From: Rhodococcus yunnanensis NBRC 103083
GTDB taxonomy: Bacteria > Actinomycetota > Actinomycetes > Mycobacteriales > Mycobacteriaceae
Assembly: GCF_001895005.1 (NCBI RefSeq)
Contig: NZ_BCXH01000025.1
Span: 1 to 63,201 of the forward strand
DNA length: 63,201 nt
Reading direction: 5' to 3'
Of the stretch, positions 50,111-58,621 are shown piece by piece; the first letter of the stretch is position 1; each line of letters starts with the position of its first letter. The notes under the pieces are model-generated. The model was not told the DNA's origin. It ran no database searches and saw nothing but the letters and a program-made list of their open reading frames with translations. A program made the translations under genes and the position numbers.

Positions 50111-50518
50111 TCAGCGCACGAACGGCATGACCTGCCGCACCCTGGGATCGCGGAGGTACAGAGCGCCCCACACGACGATGCCGACGTACACGGCGAACAG
50201 AACGGTGCTGAACAACGGCTTGTCCACGCGCCAGTTCGTGAGAACCGCGCCGCCGAGGTAACCGGTCAGCAGTACCGCGCCGAGAAAAGCAGTGCGCGGC
50301 ACCAGGTACAGAGCCAGGGACACGAGCAGAACGACGCCGATGACCGGTGTCATCTCCTCGCGCAGGCCCAGGTCGACCGTCGCGTCCTTCACTTGCTGGA
50401 CGTTCAACAGTTTGGTCACGCCGTCGAAGATCAGGAAGATCGCCAGTAGGCCGGTGAGCACCCAGCCGATGCGAGACCCGGTACGCGAGTTGGTTGTCGG
50501 AACAGTCGGTGCAGTCAT
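50111..50518 (-). CDS. DoxX-like membrane protein
   Basis: This 135-residue protein has four membrane helices. FDGVTKLLNVQQV after helix 1 and the LGAVLLTGYLGGAVLTNWR segment are typical of the DoxX-like family. Such proteins are linked to redox or thiol stress, with unclear chemistry. The ATG at 50518 (MTAPTVP) is used; the longer frame covers the gap to ArsR. It is the last gene of a three-gene unit with the ArsR regulator and the serine hydrolase. Confidence 0.85.
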   Translation of the reverse strand: MTAPTVPTTNSRTGSRIGWVLTGLLAIFLIFDGVTKLLNVQQVKDATVDLGLREEMTPVIGVVLLVSLALYLVPRTAFLGAVLLTGYLGGAVLTNWRVDKPLFSTVLFAVYVGIVVWGALYLRDPRVRQVMPFVR

Positions 50519-50606
50519 GGTCGTCTCCGATGTCGGGTGTGGGTTTGCTGCCTGTACCGACACTCGCCGATGCGAAATCTCATCGGTCACCGTTGGCCGA
50601 CGCCTG

Positions 50607-51074
50607 TCAGGTCCCCAGTTCGCCCGAAATGTCCGCTGCTGCCAGCATCGACACCAGCAGCGGCACGACCTTCTTCGCCGCAATTCGATACTCACCCCGA
50701 GCATGTTGTTCGACGACGTTCGCCGAACCGAGCGCTTTCAGGTGGTGATAGACCTGACCGGTCGACCCGAGACCGACCGCCTCCTGCAGATCCGACGCAT
50801 GGGCAGGTCCACGCAACAGGATTCGAACGATCTGCAATCGAACCGGATGCCCGAGAGCGGCCAACACCTCGGACGTCCGCCCGACCGTCAGCTCGAGAAT
50901 CGCGTCGGGGGAGTATCCGATCGACCAGTCGACGTCGCCGTGAAGATGCACCGCGCCTCGGTAGGCGATCTCTCCGCCCGACGAGGGCGTCGTCGGGTCG
51001 GCTTGATCTCGCCGCTCCAACTCGGCCACCCGAGCCTCCAGCTCGGCCAACCGCGACTCGACGTCCTCACTCAC
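50607..51074 (-). CDS. ArsR-family winged-helix regulator with N-terminal coiled coil
   Basis: This 155-residue protein starts with a short heptad-like coiled coil (ESRLAELEARVAELERRD) and ends with an ArsR/helix-turn-helix domain (about residues 65-150; LAALGHPVRLQIVRILLRGPAHASDLQEAVG). No metal-binding CxC is visible, so it probably senses an organic or redox signal. The GTG start overlaps the stop of the serine hydrolase gene by 4 bp. A perfect 24-bp palindrome ahead of that gene is a likely binding site for it. Confidence 0.87.
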   Translation of the reverse strand: MSEDVESRLAELEARVAELERRDQADPTTPSSGGEIAYRGAVHLHGDVDWSIGYSPDAILELTVGRTSEVLAALGHPVRLQIVRILLRGPAHASDLQEAVGLGSTGQVYHHLKALGSANVVEQHARGEYRIAAKKVVPLLVSMLAAADISGELGT

Positions 51075-52153
51075 ACGACGCAGGCTATCCGGTCGAGGGC
51101 TTCCGACGAGTTCAGGGCGTCGACGATGAGGCCCTGCTGCGCGGCGATCCCGTTCAGCGCCGCCTCGTACCGATCGGCCGGCAGCTGATCGGTGAGCCAC
51201 ACCGCCGTCGCGACGGTCCCGTCGTCGCGCCGCAGTTCGAATGCCTGGGCAACAACACCCGGTAGATTCCCGCCCTTGAAGCCGAGTCCGAGCGCACCCG
51301 TCGGCGCAGGCTGATATTCGAGCTGACGCAGCACGACGTCGGTGCCAGGGCCGTAGCTGCCGTCGGCGAAGGAACGATAGAGCGTGGACAGCTGAGCCGC
51401 CGAACCCCGAGTGAAGGCATTCTGGACGCGCTCGACCTGCTCGTCGTACGTCGGTATCTGTATGGAAGCGCTCACACTCTCGCGAAAGGGCTGATCGAAC
51501 GCCCAGCGATTCGCCGTCGCCCAACGATCGCCGATCCCGAGTTGCGGATCGAACAGGGCAAGCACGTCGCCGACCAGCGTCGGCGCATCGAATCCGTCCC
51601 ACCCTCCCGCGGCGGCCGCGTCGATGAGGGCGTCGTCACCGAGGCGGAACCGCAGGTAGTCCGGAACGGAATTGTCGCTTTCCTGCATCATCGCGGTCAC
51701 CATGTCGTCGAGTCGAACGGTGCCGCTCGGGTCCGCGGCGCCGATGCCGTCGTTCGAAATCCCGAGGCGCTGCAACGCAGCTGGGTGCGCACCGCCGTCG
51801 GTGCCGGGGACGTACCAGCGTTCCCAGTCCAGCAGCGGGATCTGCTCGTCGGGATCCAGAGCTCCAGCGTCGACCGCCCGCGCGTAGGCCCCGAGATGCA
51901 CCACCTTCACTGCCGACGCCAACACCTGCCCGTCGTCGGCGCGATGTTCGACGGTTTCGCCTCTCCCGTCGTCGACGAGCAGGCTCACGGTGTCGGGCTG
52001 CTGGTCGATCAGACCGAGCCACCCGTCGTCGCTCCCCAGGTCGGTCGAGGTGACAGGGAGGCAGTTGTCGGGTTCTTCGGCTTCGGTCGTCGTACATCCG
52101 GGTACGACGAACAACGTCGCACACGCCGCCGAGATCGTCATGACACGTCGCAT
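51071..52153 (-). CDS. Class A beta-lactamase-like serine hydrolase lipoprotein
   Basis: This 360-residue exported protein has a signal peptide ending at C20 (VVPGC), a likely lipid anchor. The penicillin-recognising fold motifs are present: S80-x-x-K83 (SAVK), S159-D160-N161 and K-G-G in GLGFKGGN, where most beta-lactamases have KTG or KSG. It may be a beta-lactamase, a peptidase or an esterase. ATG at 52153 follows AAGGAGAGAA. Translation is coupled to the ArsR gene. The 24-bp palindrome at 52168 covers its promoter. Confidence 0.87.
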   Translation of the reverse strand: MRRVMTISAACATLFVVPGCTTTEAEEPDNCLPVTSTDLGSDDGWLGLIDQQPDTVSLLVDDGRGETVEHRADDGQVLASAVKVVHLGAYARAVDAGALDPDEQIPLLDWERWYVPGTDGGAHPAALQRLGISNDGIGAADPSGTVRLDDMVTAMMQESDNSVPDYLRFRLGDDALIDAAAAGGWDGFDAPTLVGDVLALFDPQLGIGDRWATANRWAFDQPFRESVSASIQIPTYDEQVERVQNAFTRGSAAQLSTLYRSFADGSYGPGTDVVLRQLEYQPAPTGALGLGFKGGNLPGVVAQAFELRRDDGTVATAVWLTDQLPADRYEAALNGIAAQQGLIVDALNSSEALDRIACVV

Positions 52154-52167
52154 TTCTCTCCTTGTCT

Positions 52168-52191
52168 GATATTCCGTAATTACGGAATATC
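52168..52191. promoter_or_regulatory. 24-bp perfect palindrome before serine hydrolase operon
   Basis: GATATTCCGTAA is followed by its exact reverse complement TTACGGAATATC. It ends 15 bp before the serine hydrolase ATG, where repressor binding would block transcription or translation. The ArsR regulator in the same operon is the natural candidate. Confidence 0.8.
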
Positions 52192-52717
52192 GTAAGAAAA
52201 GTCGGTCACGGACACAATGGGAACATACGTTCGATTTCATGTTAGTCTGATTCGGCCGTCCGAGAGCGACCACTCGCGGACGGTCCAAACATAGTTCGAC
52301 TGCTGAAACAGTCTGCGCGACAGGCGGTATCGAGCATGGCGGCGTCCGGCGAAGAAAACCCTGGCGAGGATGATTCGCGCAGGGCCGATGCCTCCGCAAC
52401 GCTCCATCGATTGGGCGATCGATGGGCCGAGAGCGCGCCGAAGAGGTGCGCTCGCAGTCATGCCCTCGGCCCGCGAACCGTGCTGGTCGGGTCGAGGGCA
52501 TGCTCCTGCGGACGTGGTCACCACCGCACGCATCAGTGCAGGGTGTGCGGCGACGTCACGTTCACTCCGCCGCTCGGCGCTCGCTGCTCCGACGCGAGCT
52601 TCGATTCACGGGGCTCCGACTCGAGCCGCTGACTCGGGCCGCTGACTCGGGCCGCTGACTCGAGCCTCTGACCTGGGCCGCTGACGGCACCGGTGCGCAC
52701 TGGTACAGAATCGGACA
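52192..52717. other. Intergenic interval with 13-bp repeat array
   Basis: No convincing gene is seen. A 98-codon plus-strand frame (52336-52632) has a CxC...CxxC-like pattern, and a frame of equal length lies opposite, but neither has a good ribosome site or a family match. The right end contains the 13-bp repeat array and the promoter of the alarmone synthetase gene. Confidence 0.55.
52618..52682. repeat. 13-bp tandem repeat, five copies, intergenic
   Basis: Five units of GACTCGGGCCGCT type end 36 bp before the alarmone synthetase start. The unit breaks triplet phase, as expected outside a gene. Confidence 0.9.
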
Positions 52718-52718
52718 C

Positions 52719-53495
52719 ATGGAGAGCAGACACACCGTCAGTCGTGACCCGGCCGATGCCGGCGCCGACTTCGATCGGCTTCGGAACGATTTCACGCGCT
52801 TCATGATGAGTTACAAGTTCGGTATCGACGAGCTCATGACCAAGATCAACATCTTGAAGGAAGAGTTCACGCACATCCACCGGTACAGCCCGATCGAGCA
52901 TGTGGGTTCGCGGCTGAAGACACCGGAGAGCATCGTCGCGAAGGCGCGGCGGAAAGAATGCCCGCTCACCTTGGACGACATCCGCACCAACATCGTCGAC
53001 ATCGCAGGCATCCGCATCACCTGCAGCTTCATCTCCGACACGTACCGCATCGCCGACATGCTCTCGGGTCAGACCGACGTGAAGGTACTCGAAGTCAAGG
53101 ACTACATCGCCGAGCCGAAACCCAACGGCTACAAGAGCCTTCACCTGATCGTCGAGATCCCGGTCTTCATGAGCGATCGCGTCCAGCCCGTTCCCGTCGA
53201 GTTGCAGATACGCACGATCGCCATGGATTTCTGGGCCAGCCTCGAGCACAAGATCTTCTACAAGTACGGCGGCACAATCCCAGCGCCGCTGTTGGACGAG
53301 CTCAAAGATGCAGCCGACAGCGCCAACCGCCTCGATGTGACGATGGAACGCCTGCACGACGAGGTCGCGGAAATCAAGAGCGGTCGGGACGCCTCGGCGG
53401 AATCCATCCACCTCGACTCGATGCCCCCGCTCGCGCTGCCGAGAGAGCTCCTGATGTCGATCCTCGAGGCCGGCAACATCGCTAGACCTCTATAG
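52719..53495 (+). CDS. Small alarmone synthetase (RelQ/RelP-like GTP pyrophosphokinase)
   Basis: This 258-residue protein has only the (p)ppGpp synthetase domain. DIAGIRITCSFISDTYRIADML, KPNGYKSLHLIVEI and PVELQIRTIAMDFWASLEHKI, with the catalytic Glu of the E-x-Q-I-R-T motif, are all present. No HD hydrolase, TGS or ACT parts exist, so it should make but not degrade alarmones. Such single-domain enzymes are induced in stress. The 5' region holds a 13-bp repeat array that might affect its expression. Confidence 0.9.
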   Translation: MESRHTVSRDPADAGADFDRLRNDFTRFMMSYKFGIDELMTKINILKEEFTHIHRYSPIEHVGSRLKTPESIVAKARRKECPLTLDDIRTNIVDIAGIRITCSFISDTYRIADMLSGQTDVKVLEVKDYIAEPKPNGYKSLHLIVEIPVFMSDRVQPVPVELQIRTIAMDFWASLEHKIFYKYGGTIPAPLLDELKDAADSANRLDVTMERLHDEVAEIKSGRDASAESIHLDSMPPLALPRELLMSILEAGNIARPL

Positions 53496-53513
53496 CGGTT
53501 TCTAGAGCTGAGG

Positions 53514-54362
53514 CTAGATCTTCGTAGAAAGCCCTACGTTCGAGATCAAGCTCAGTGCATCGAACGGCGCGTAGCCCTTCATGTCGTTGTCGAAGTACGC
53601 GAAGACGTCGAGCTTCGCATCGGTCCACGCCGAGATGCGTTGCGCCCACTTCGCCACGGCTTCGTCGTCGTAGCCGCTCGCGTAGAGCTCCTTGTCGCCG
53701 TGCAGTCGGACATACATGAAATTCGACGTCGGCGTGTCGATGAACGGATATCGACCAGCCGTATCCGCGACGACGAATGCCACGTCGTGGGCTCGGAGTA
53801 GTTCGACGGCTTCGTCGCACGCGAAGCTTGCATGACGGGCCTCCAGTGCGTGTCGAATCGGGGTGTCCTCGTCGATGTCGAGCGCGACCCGATCGTCACC
53901 GAGCTTGTCGTCGCGTCGACCGGCCAACTCGACCGCTTCCGACGTCGACCGCGGAAGCAGATCGAAGAAGTCGGCGAGCTTGGCCGCGTCGAATTGCAGG
54001 TTCGGCGGCAACTGCCAGAGAATCGGACCGAGTTTCGGCCCGAGACCCAGCACACCCGCCGCGAAGAAATTCGCCAGCGCAGTCTCCACCCCCACGAGCC
54101 TTTTCAGGTGCGTGATGTACCGGCCGCCCTTGACCGAGAAAACGAAGTTCTCCGGAGTCTCGTTCCGCCACTTCACGAAGCTCGACGGCTTCTGCATCGC
54201 GTAGAAGGTCCCGTTGATCTCGATGGAGGACAACCGTTCCGACGCGTACTCCAACTCCCGCCGATGCGGCAGACCCTTCGGATAGAACTCCCCACGCCAC
54301 GGCGCATACGTCCAGCCGGAGATGCCTATCCGAACCTCGGGTGCTCGCCTGCGCACTGCCAT
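53514..54362 (-). CDS. DUF72 domain-containing protein
   Basis: This 282-residue TIM-barrel-like protein of the DUF72/YecE family opens with the diagnostic IGISGWTYAPWRGEFYPKGL and has FVFSVKGGRYITHLKRL, GPILWQLPPNLQFD and YVRLHGDKELYASGYDD. The function is unknown. It converges on the alarmone synthetase gene, 18 bp away, and stands alone. Confidence 0.92.
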   Translation of the reverse strand: MAVRRRAPEVRIGISGWTYAPWRGEFYPKGLPHRRELEYASERLSSIEINGTFYAMQKPSSFVKWRNETPENFVFSVKGGRYITHLKRLVGVETALANFFAAGVLGLGPKLGPILWQLPPNLQFDAAKLADFFDLLPRSTSEAVELAGRRDDKLGDDRVALDIDEDTPIRHALEARHASFACDEAVELLRAHDVAFVVADTAGRYPFIDTPTSNFMYVRLHGDKELYASGYDDEAVAKWAQRISAWTDAKLDVFAYFDNDMKGYAPFDALSLISNVGLSTKI

Positions 54363-54413
54363 GACGAGATCCTATGCGCAGACTTCACCCGGCCCGGTCG
54401 TTCCGCACATGCA

Positions 54414-55745
54414 TCACACCGGAAGGGAGGTCTTGCCGGTCTCGCGGATGGTGAGAACGGTCGCGACACCGATCGCGCAGACACCCATCACCCAGTAGGC
54501 AGGCGACATACTGTTGCCGGTCGACTCGACGAGTTGCGCGGCGACATAGGGAGCCGTGCCACCTGCTGCGATGGTGCCGATGTTGAAGCCAAGAGATACA
54601 CCCGTATACCGAACCGAACGCGGGAACAGCTCGGTGAACAGCGGGAACGCGGGCACCTGGACCACTCCGTTGAGCACCATGTAGACGAAGTACACGGCGC
54701 CGACCACGACGATGCTCCCCGTCGAGCCCAGAATCATGAACGCCGGCAACGCGATCACGATGTAGGCGAGGTATCCGCCGAGAAGAATCGGTTTCCGACC
54801 GAATCTGTCGGTGAGCATCCCGCTCAACGGGAAGGTCGCACAGGCCAATGCGATGCTGACGGCCGAAGTCCAGTAGACGGCGTCCTTCGAGAATCCGAGA
54901 TCCTTGATCAGATAGACGCTGAAGTACGTCAGACCGATGTACCCCGACCCGTTCATCGCGATGGCGATTCCGATGACTCGAAGTACCGACAGTGGGTTCT
55001 TCTTCACCACGTCCGACAGTGGACTTTTGACGACTTGATTCTTCTCGGCCATCTCCTCGAACTCCGGACTGTCCTCCAACTTCAACCGCACGCGCAGACA
55101 CACCACAGCCAGCGGCAGGGCCAACAGGAAGGGTATGCGCCATCCCCACGACGACATCTGTTCGTCGGTTGTTCCGAGCGCGACGAGACCGACAACCGCT
55201 GCGGCGACGGCGAATCCGAGCGTCGACCCGATCGGGGTGAACGACCCGAAGAATCCCCGACGGTTCGGCGGCGCCGATTCGGCGATGTACGTTGCGGCTC
55301 CTCCGATTTCTCCGCCCGCCGAGAATCCCTGTGCGAGTCGGATGATCACCAGCAGAATCGGAGCAAGAAAGCCGACGGAAGAGTGTGTCGGCAGCAGTCC
55401 GAGTACTCCACACGCAATGCCCATGCAGACCACGGTGATGACGAGCGCAGACCGCCTACCACGTCGGTCACCGAGTCGTCCGAAGAAGATGCCGCCGAGC
55501 GGCCGCGCGACGTAGGCGACACCGAACACGGCCAACGTCGCCAGAATCGACACGCCGGGACTCGTCGACGGAAAGAACAACGGCGCGATGACGACGGCGA
55601 GGAATCCGTATACCGCGAAGTCGTAGTACTCGATCAATGTGCCGACGCCACCGGCAATCGCGGCCCGTCGTGCGGTGGTCGAGCCGGTCGTGGACGCCGG
55701 GTCAGCGGTGCCGGACCTTGCAGGGGGATGTTCCACGTTGGTCAT
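54414..55745 (-). CDS. MHS-family MFS transporter (organic acid:proton symporter)
   Basis: This 443-residue protein has twelve membrane helices. GTLIEYYDFAVYGFLAV in helix 1, GDRRGRRSALV after helix 2, RLAQGFSAGGEIGGAATYIAE and DRFGRKPIL are signatures of the metabolite:H+ symporter group, which takes up citrate, alpha-ketoglutarate, shikimate and similar acids. ATG overlaps the preceding stop (ATGA). As the last gene of the operon it is the presumed importer of the acid that the lyase and dehydratase degrade. Confidence 0.92.
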   Translation of the reverse strand: MTNVEHPPARSGTADPASTTGSTTARRAAIAGGVGTLIEYYDFAVYGFLAVVIAPLFFPSTSPGVSILATLAVFGVAYVARPLGGIFFGRLGDRRGRRSALVITVVCMGIACGVLGLLPTHSSVGFLAPILLVIIRLAQGFSAGGEIGGAATYIAESAPPNRRGFFGSFTPIGSTLGFAVAAAVVGLVALGTTDEQMSSWGWRIPFLLALPLAVVCLRVRLKLEDSPEFEEMAEKNQVVKSPLSDVVKKNPLSVLRVIGIAIAMNGSGYIGLTYFSVYLIKDLGFSKDAVYWTSAVSIALACATFPLSGMLTDRFGRKPILLGGYLAYIVIALPAFMILGSTGSIVVVGAVYFVYMVLNGVVQVPAFPLFTELFPRSVRYTGVSLGFNIGTIAAGGTAPYVAAQLVESTGNSMSPAYWVMGVCAIGVATVLTIRETGKTSLPV

Positions 55746-56284
55746 TGTGCTTGTCCTTGCTGTACGAGTGAATGTTCGGCAATCAGAAGTTCGTAGGATC
55801 CGCCGGCTTCGATGACCTTGACGGTTCGTGCATTGGGGGGACTCCCCACCATCTCGGTGCCATCCGCGGTGCTCAGTGTCGCCGTTCGCCAGTCGAGCGT
55901 CACCGAATCACCTGTCGCCACGGCCGTCGACACACCCGGAATGGTAATGAGCGGAACACCGTTGAACGTCTCTCCGCGCCAGAACCCGGGTGAGAACGAT
56001 TCCGCCACGATCGCCGAGATGCCTGCGTTGCGCAGCGCGACCATCGGTGGGTAGTGGGGATGTCCGTATCCGAAGTTTCGTCCGCCGACGATGATGTCAC
56101 CCTTCCGAACTCGGTCCGCGAAACCCGGATCGTATGCCGACATGCACACGGACCGCAGATGGACCGGGTCGTACGACTTGATGTTCGACACTCCCACGAC
56201 GAGATCGATGTCGAAGTCGTCGCCGAAGATCCAGGCGACTCGTCCGTCGATGACGTCCGGAGGTGGTGGATATGTGCTCGTCAC
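55742..56284 (-). CDS. LeuD-like aconitase-superfamily small subunit (divergent swivel domain)
   Basis: This 180-residue protein is the swivelling domain partner of the large subunit upstream. It keeps WIFGDDFDIDLVV near the start and AESFSPGFWRGETFNGVPLI. The substrate loop that reads G-x-G-S-S-R-E-H/Q in isopropylmalate and homoaconitate enzymes reads GYGHPHYPP here (GGRNFGYGHPHYPP, near residue 68), so the substrate-binding Ser/Arg are lost. This argues for a different hydroxy acid. GTG overlaps the upstream stop (GTGA). Confidence 0.87.
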   Translation of the reverse strand: MTSTYPPPPDVIDGRVAWIFGDDFDIDLVVGVSNIKSYDPVHLRSVCMSAYDPGFADRVRKGDIIVGGRNFGYGHPHYPPMVALRNAGISAIVAESFSPGFWRGETFNGVPLITIPGVSTAVATGDSVTLDWRTATLSTADGTEMVGSPPNARTVKVIEAGGSYELLIAEHSLVQQGQAQ

Positions 56285-57579
56285 GCCGACTCCTCCACGC
56301 GCTCGTCGCCCCATGGACTCCACTCCTGAACGGTGCCTGCCACGGCGCTCGCTGCAACGGTGAACGGCGAACCCATGTAGATGTTGGCGTCCGAGCTACC
56401 CATCCTGCCCGAAATGTTCAGCACACCAGTGGAAATACAGTTCTCACCGGCCTGCAGGGGTTTCTGGTAACCGAAGCAGAAGTCGCAGCTCGACACCGCG
56501 ATGTGGGCCCCGGCGGCGCGCAACACATCGAGAATGCCTTCTCTCTCCGCTTGTTCGTGCACCTTCTGCGACGTCGGCACCACGTTCAGTTCGACGCCGG
56601 GTGCGACGGACCTGCCATCGAGAACCAGGGCAGCAGCACGAAGGTCCTCGATCCGGCCACTCGCGCAGGATCCGATGAACGCCTTCGTGATCGGCGTCCC
56701 GCTGAGCTCGCCTGCAGTCTTCGTGTTGGCAGCGCGCGCCGAGCCAGGTTGGACGACACGAGGCACGACAGATCCGAGATCGATCGTATGCCGGGCGGCG
56801 TATGTTGCATCGGCATCGGGGTAGACGGGCTCGAACTCTCTCCGGGCCACGGCTTCGGCGTATTCGAGCGACGTCTCGTCCGGCTCGAACACCGCCGACA
56901 CTGCACCGGTGAACATCGCCATTCCGCACAGTCCCTGCCGATGATCGATCTTCATCGCTCGCGCCCCAGGGCCGCCGAATTCCATCACCTGATGGGCACA
57001 TCCGTCGGCGCCCACGAGATCGATGATGGTGTGGACCAGATCGCGGCTGTCCACTCCCGGTCCGAACTCTCCGACGAGATCGAAACGCGTCGTCGCCGGG
57101 ATGTCGAGGTACACCTTGCCGGTCACCCACGCCTCGATGAGGTCACGGCGGATACCCCAACCGAGAGCGCCGAATGCGCCGACACCACTGATGTGACCGT
57201 CGAAGTGGACGAGGAAGTCACCCGGAATCGCCAGCCCCAGTTCGGCGGTCAGCTGATGACCGATTCCCACACCCTCGTGCAGTTCGATGCCGAAGAACTC
57301 GCACCAGTCGCGGGTGACCTTGTGAACCTCGGCCTCGGTGTCGTTGTTCTTCGTCAACATGTGGTCGATGAACACGACATACCGGCTCGGATCCGTCAGC
57401 TCGGTCATTCCGAAATCGTCACGCATCTGCCGGAACATGACGTCGGTGTACCCCGGGAAGTCGTAGGCGATCATGCGGGCGGGGCTGACCGCCCGATTCT
57501 CGCCCGCGCGGACCGATTCTCCGCCGCATGCCCGCCCGAGGATCTTCTCGGTCATCGTCGATCCCACTGCGCCGGTCAC
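56281..57579 (-). CDS. LeuC-like aconitase-superfamily large subunit (dehydratase)
   Basis: This 432-residue iron-sulfur enzyme has cluster ligands in GSCASGRIEDL and the later C-x-x-C of SSCDFCFGYQ. VFIDHML and HFDGHISGVGAFGALGWGIR match LeuC active-site regions. Together with the small subunit it should hydrate or dehydrate a branched malate-like acid. GTG at 57579 overlaps the lyase stop; ATG at 57555 is an alternative. Neighbours make leucine synthesis unlikely, since no leuA or leuB lies here. Confidence 0.9.
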   Translation of the reverse strand: MTGAVGSTMTEKILGRACGGESVRAGENRAVSPARMIAYDFPGYTDVMFRQMRDDFGMTELTDPSRYVVFIDHMLTKNNDTEAEVHKVTRDWCEFFGIELHEGVGIGHQLTAELGLAIPGDFLVHFDGHISGVGAFGALGWGIRRDLIEAWVTGKVYLDIPATTRFDLVGEFGPGVDSRDLVHTIIDLVGADGCAHQVMEFGGPGARAMKIDHRQGLCGMAMFTGAVSAVFEPDETSLEYAEAVARREFEPVYPDADATYAARHTIDLGSVVPRVVQPGSARAANTKTAGELSGTPITKAFIGSCASGRIEDLRAAALVLDGRSVAPGVELNVVPTSQKVHEQAEREGILDVLRAAGAHIAVSSCDFCFGYQKPLQAGENCISTGVLNISGRMGSSDANIYMGSPFTVAASAVAGTVQEWSPWGDERVEESA

Positions 57580-58469
57580 CGGTTCGCCTCGGCTGGAAGG
57601 TACTTACGCTGCATCGCCTCGACCTCGGGGAACCCGATGAGGTCGACGAACTCGTGATGGGACAGCGCATCGGCGCTGACGGATGCAGGTGGTTCGCCTC
57701 CGGCGAGTCGTCTCAGCGCCTCGCGTGCCGCACCCGTCGCGGCCATCAGCACCTGAGTCGGCAACAGCGCCAGGCGAACTCCGATGCGATCCAATACTTC
57801 CGGCGTGAAGTCGCGCTCGGTCCACGTGGAGGCCGTCAACGTCGCCATCAGTGGGACACCGACCTCCCTGTGGCACCGTTCCCATTCCTCGATCGTCTCG
57901 AAGGTCTTGGTGACCGGCATGATCATGTCGGCACCGGCCTCGACGTACGCCTGGGCGCGACGGATGGCGTCGTCGCCGCGAGAATCGGTGCGCGCGATGA
58001 GAAGTACGTCGTCGGGAATCGAATCCCGTACCGCTCGAATCTTTCCTGTCGCCACCGGGACGTCGACCAGATCGACCGGCTCGCCCACACAGATCGGACA
58101 GGATTTCGGCGAGACCTGGTCTTCCATGAACATTCCTTGGACGCCTGCATCCACGAACCTCGACGCGGTCCGCGCGGCATTGACGGCATTGCCGTACCCC
58201 GTGTCGATGTCCGCCACCAGAGGAAGCGTCGAAGATTCACCGATCGTGCGCACCGCCTGCAGGTTCTCCGTCATCGTGTACAGCTCGGCGTCGGGTAGGC
58301 CGAGCGCTGCGGACACGGCGAATCCCGACGCGCACAGTGCATCGAAGCCTGCCTGCTCTGCAAGGCGAGCCGTCAGCCCGTCCCACACTCCGGGTGCATA
58401 CACGAGTCCACGACTCGTCATTTCCTTGAGGTTCGAAGGGAGGGTCGAGGGGAGGGTCGAGTGCGTCAT
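57576..58469 (-). CDS. Isocitrate lyase/PEP mutase superfamily lyase
   Basis: This 297-residue TIM-barrel lyase has the magnesium site in VADIDTGYGNAVNAARTASRFVDAG and GMFMEDQVSPKSCP. The flexible loop reads K-S-C-P where isocitrate lyase has KKCGH and methylisocitrate lyase KRCGH, so the Cys base is kept but the substrate differs. Known relatives include 2,3-dimethylmalate lyase and oxaloacetate decarboxylase. It is the first gene of the operon. The N-terminus contains a repeated STLP from a 12-bp duplication. Confidence 0.88.
   Translation of the reverse strand: MTHSTLPSTLPSNLKEMTSRGLVYAPGVWDGLTARLAEQAGFDALCASGFAVSAALGLPDAELYTMTENLQAVRTIGESSTLPLVADIDTGYGNAVNAARTASRFVDAGVQGMFMEDQVSPKSCPICVGEPVDLVDVPVATGKIRAVRDSIPDDVLLIARTDSRGDDAIRRAQAYVEAGADMIMPVTKTFETIEEWERCHREVGVPLMATLTASTWTERDFTPEVLDRIGVRLALLPTQVLMAATGAAREALRRLAGGEPPASVSADALSHHEFVDLIGFPEVEAMQRKYLPAEANR
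58438..58461 (-). repeat. Exact 12-bp tandem repeat at lyase N-terminus
   Basis: GGGAGGGTCGAG occurs twice head to tail and encodes STLP-STLP just after the start codon. Confidence 0.88.
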
Positions 58470-58491
58470 GTGTACCTTCCGTTTCGTATTG

Positions 58492-58505
58492 CGGAATGCA
58501 TTCCG
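58492..58505. promoter_or_regulatory. Probable IclR operator between divergent lyase operon and iclR gene
   Basis: CGGAATGCATTCCG is a perfect 14-bp palindrome; flanking bases (GTATTG / TATTTC) extend it imperfectly. GGAAT-N-ATTCC cores are typical of IclR-family sites. It lies 23 bp before the lyase start. Confidence 0.75.
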
Positions 58506-58621
58506 TATTTCGCTGACCTGAAGGTAGAGTGGCGGGCGTCACATGTCAAGCAGCCTCGAGCGCGAGGGCTGTTCGTATGATGACGAGACCGATCACGCGT
58601 CGAGACCGAAAGTGAGTACCT

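Noticed and set aside
52336..52632. A 98-codon frame with a zinc-ribbon-like Cys pattern
   Set aside because: There is no ribosome site and no family match, an equally long frame lies on the other strand, and the end runs into the 13-bp repeat array.
56281..57579. Leucine biosynthesis leuC/leuD
   Set aside because: The small subunit lacks the SSRE loop, and the operon contains a lyase, an importer and an IclR regulator rather than leuA or leuB.
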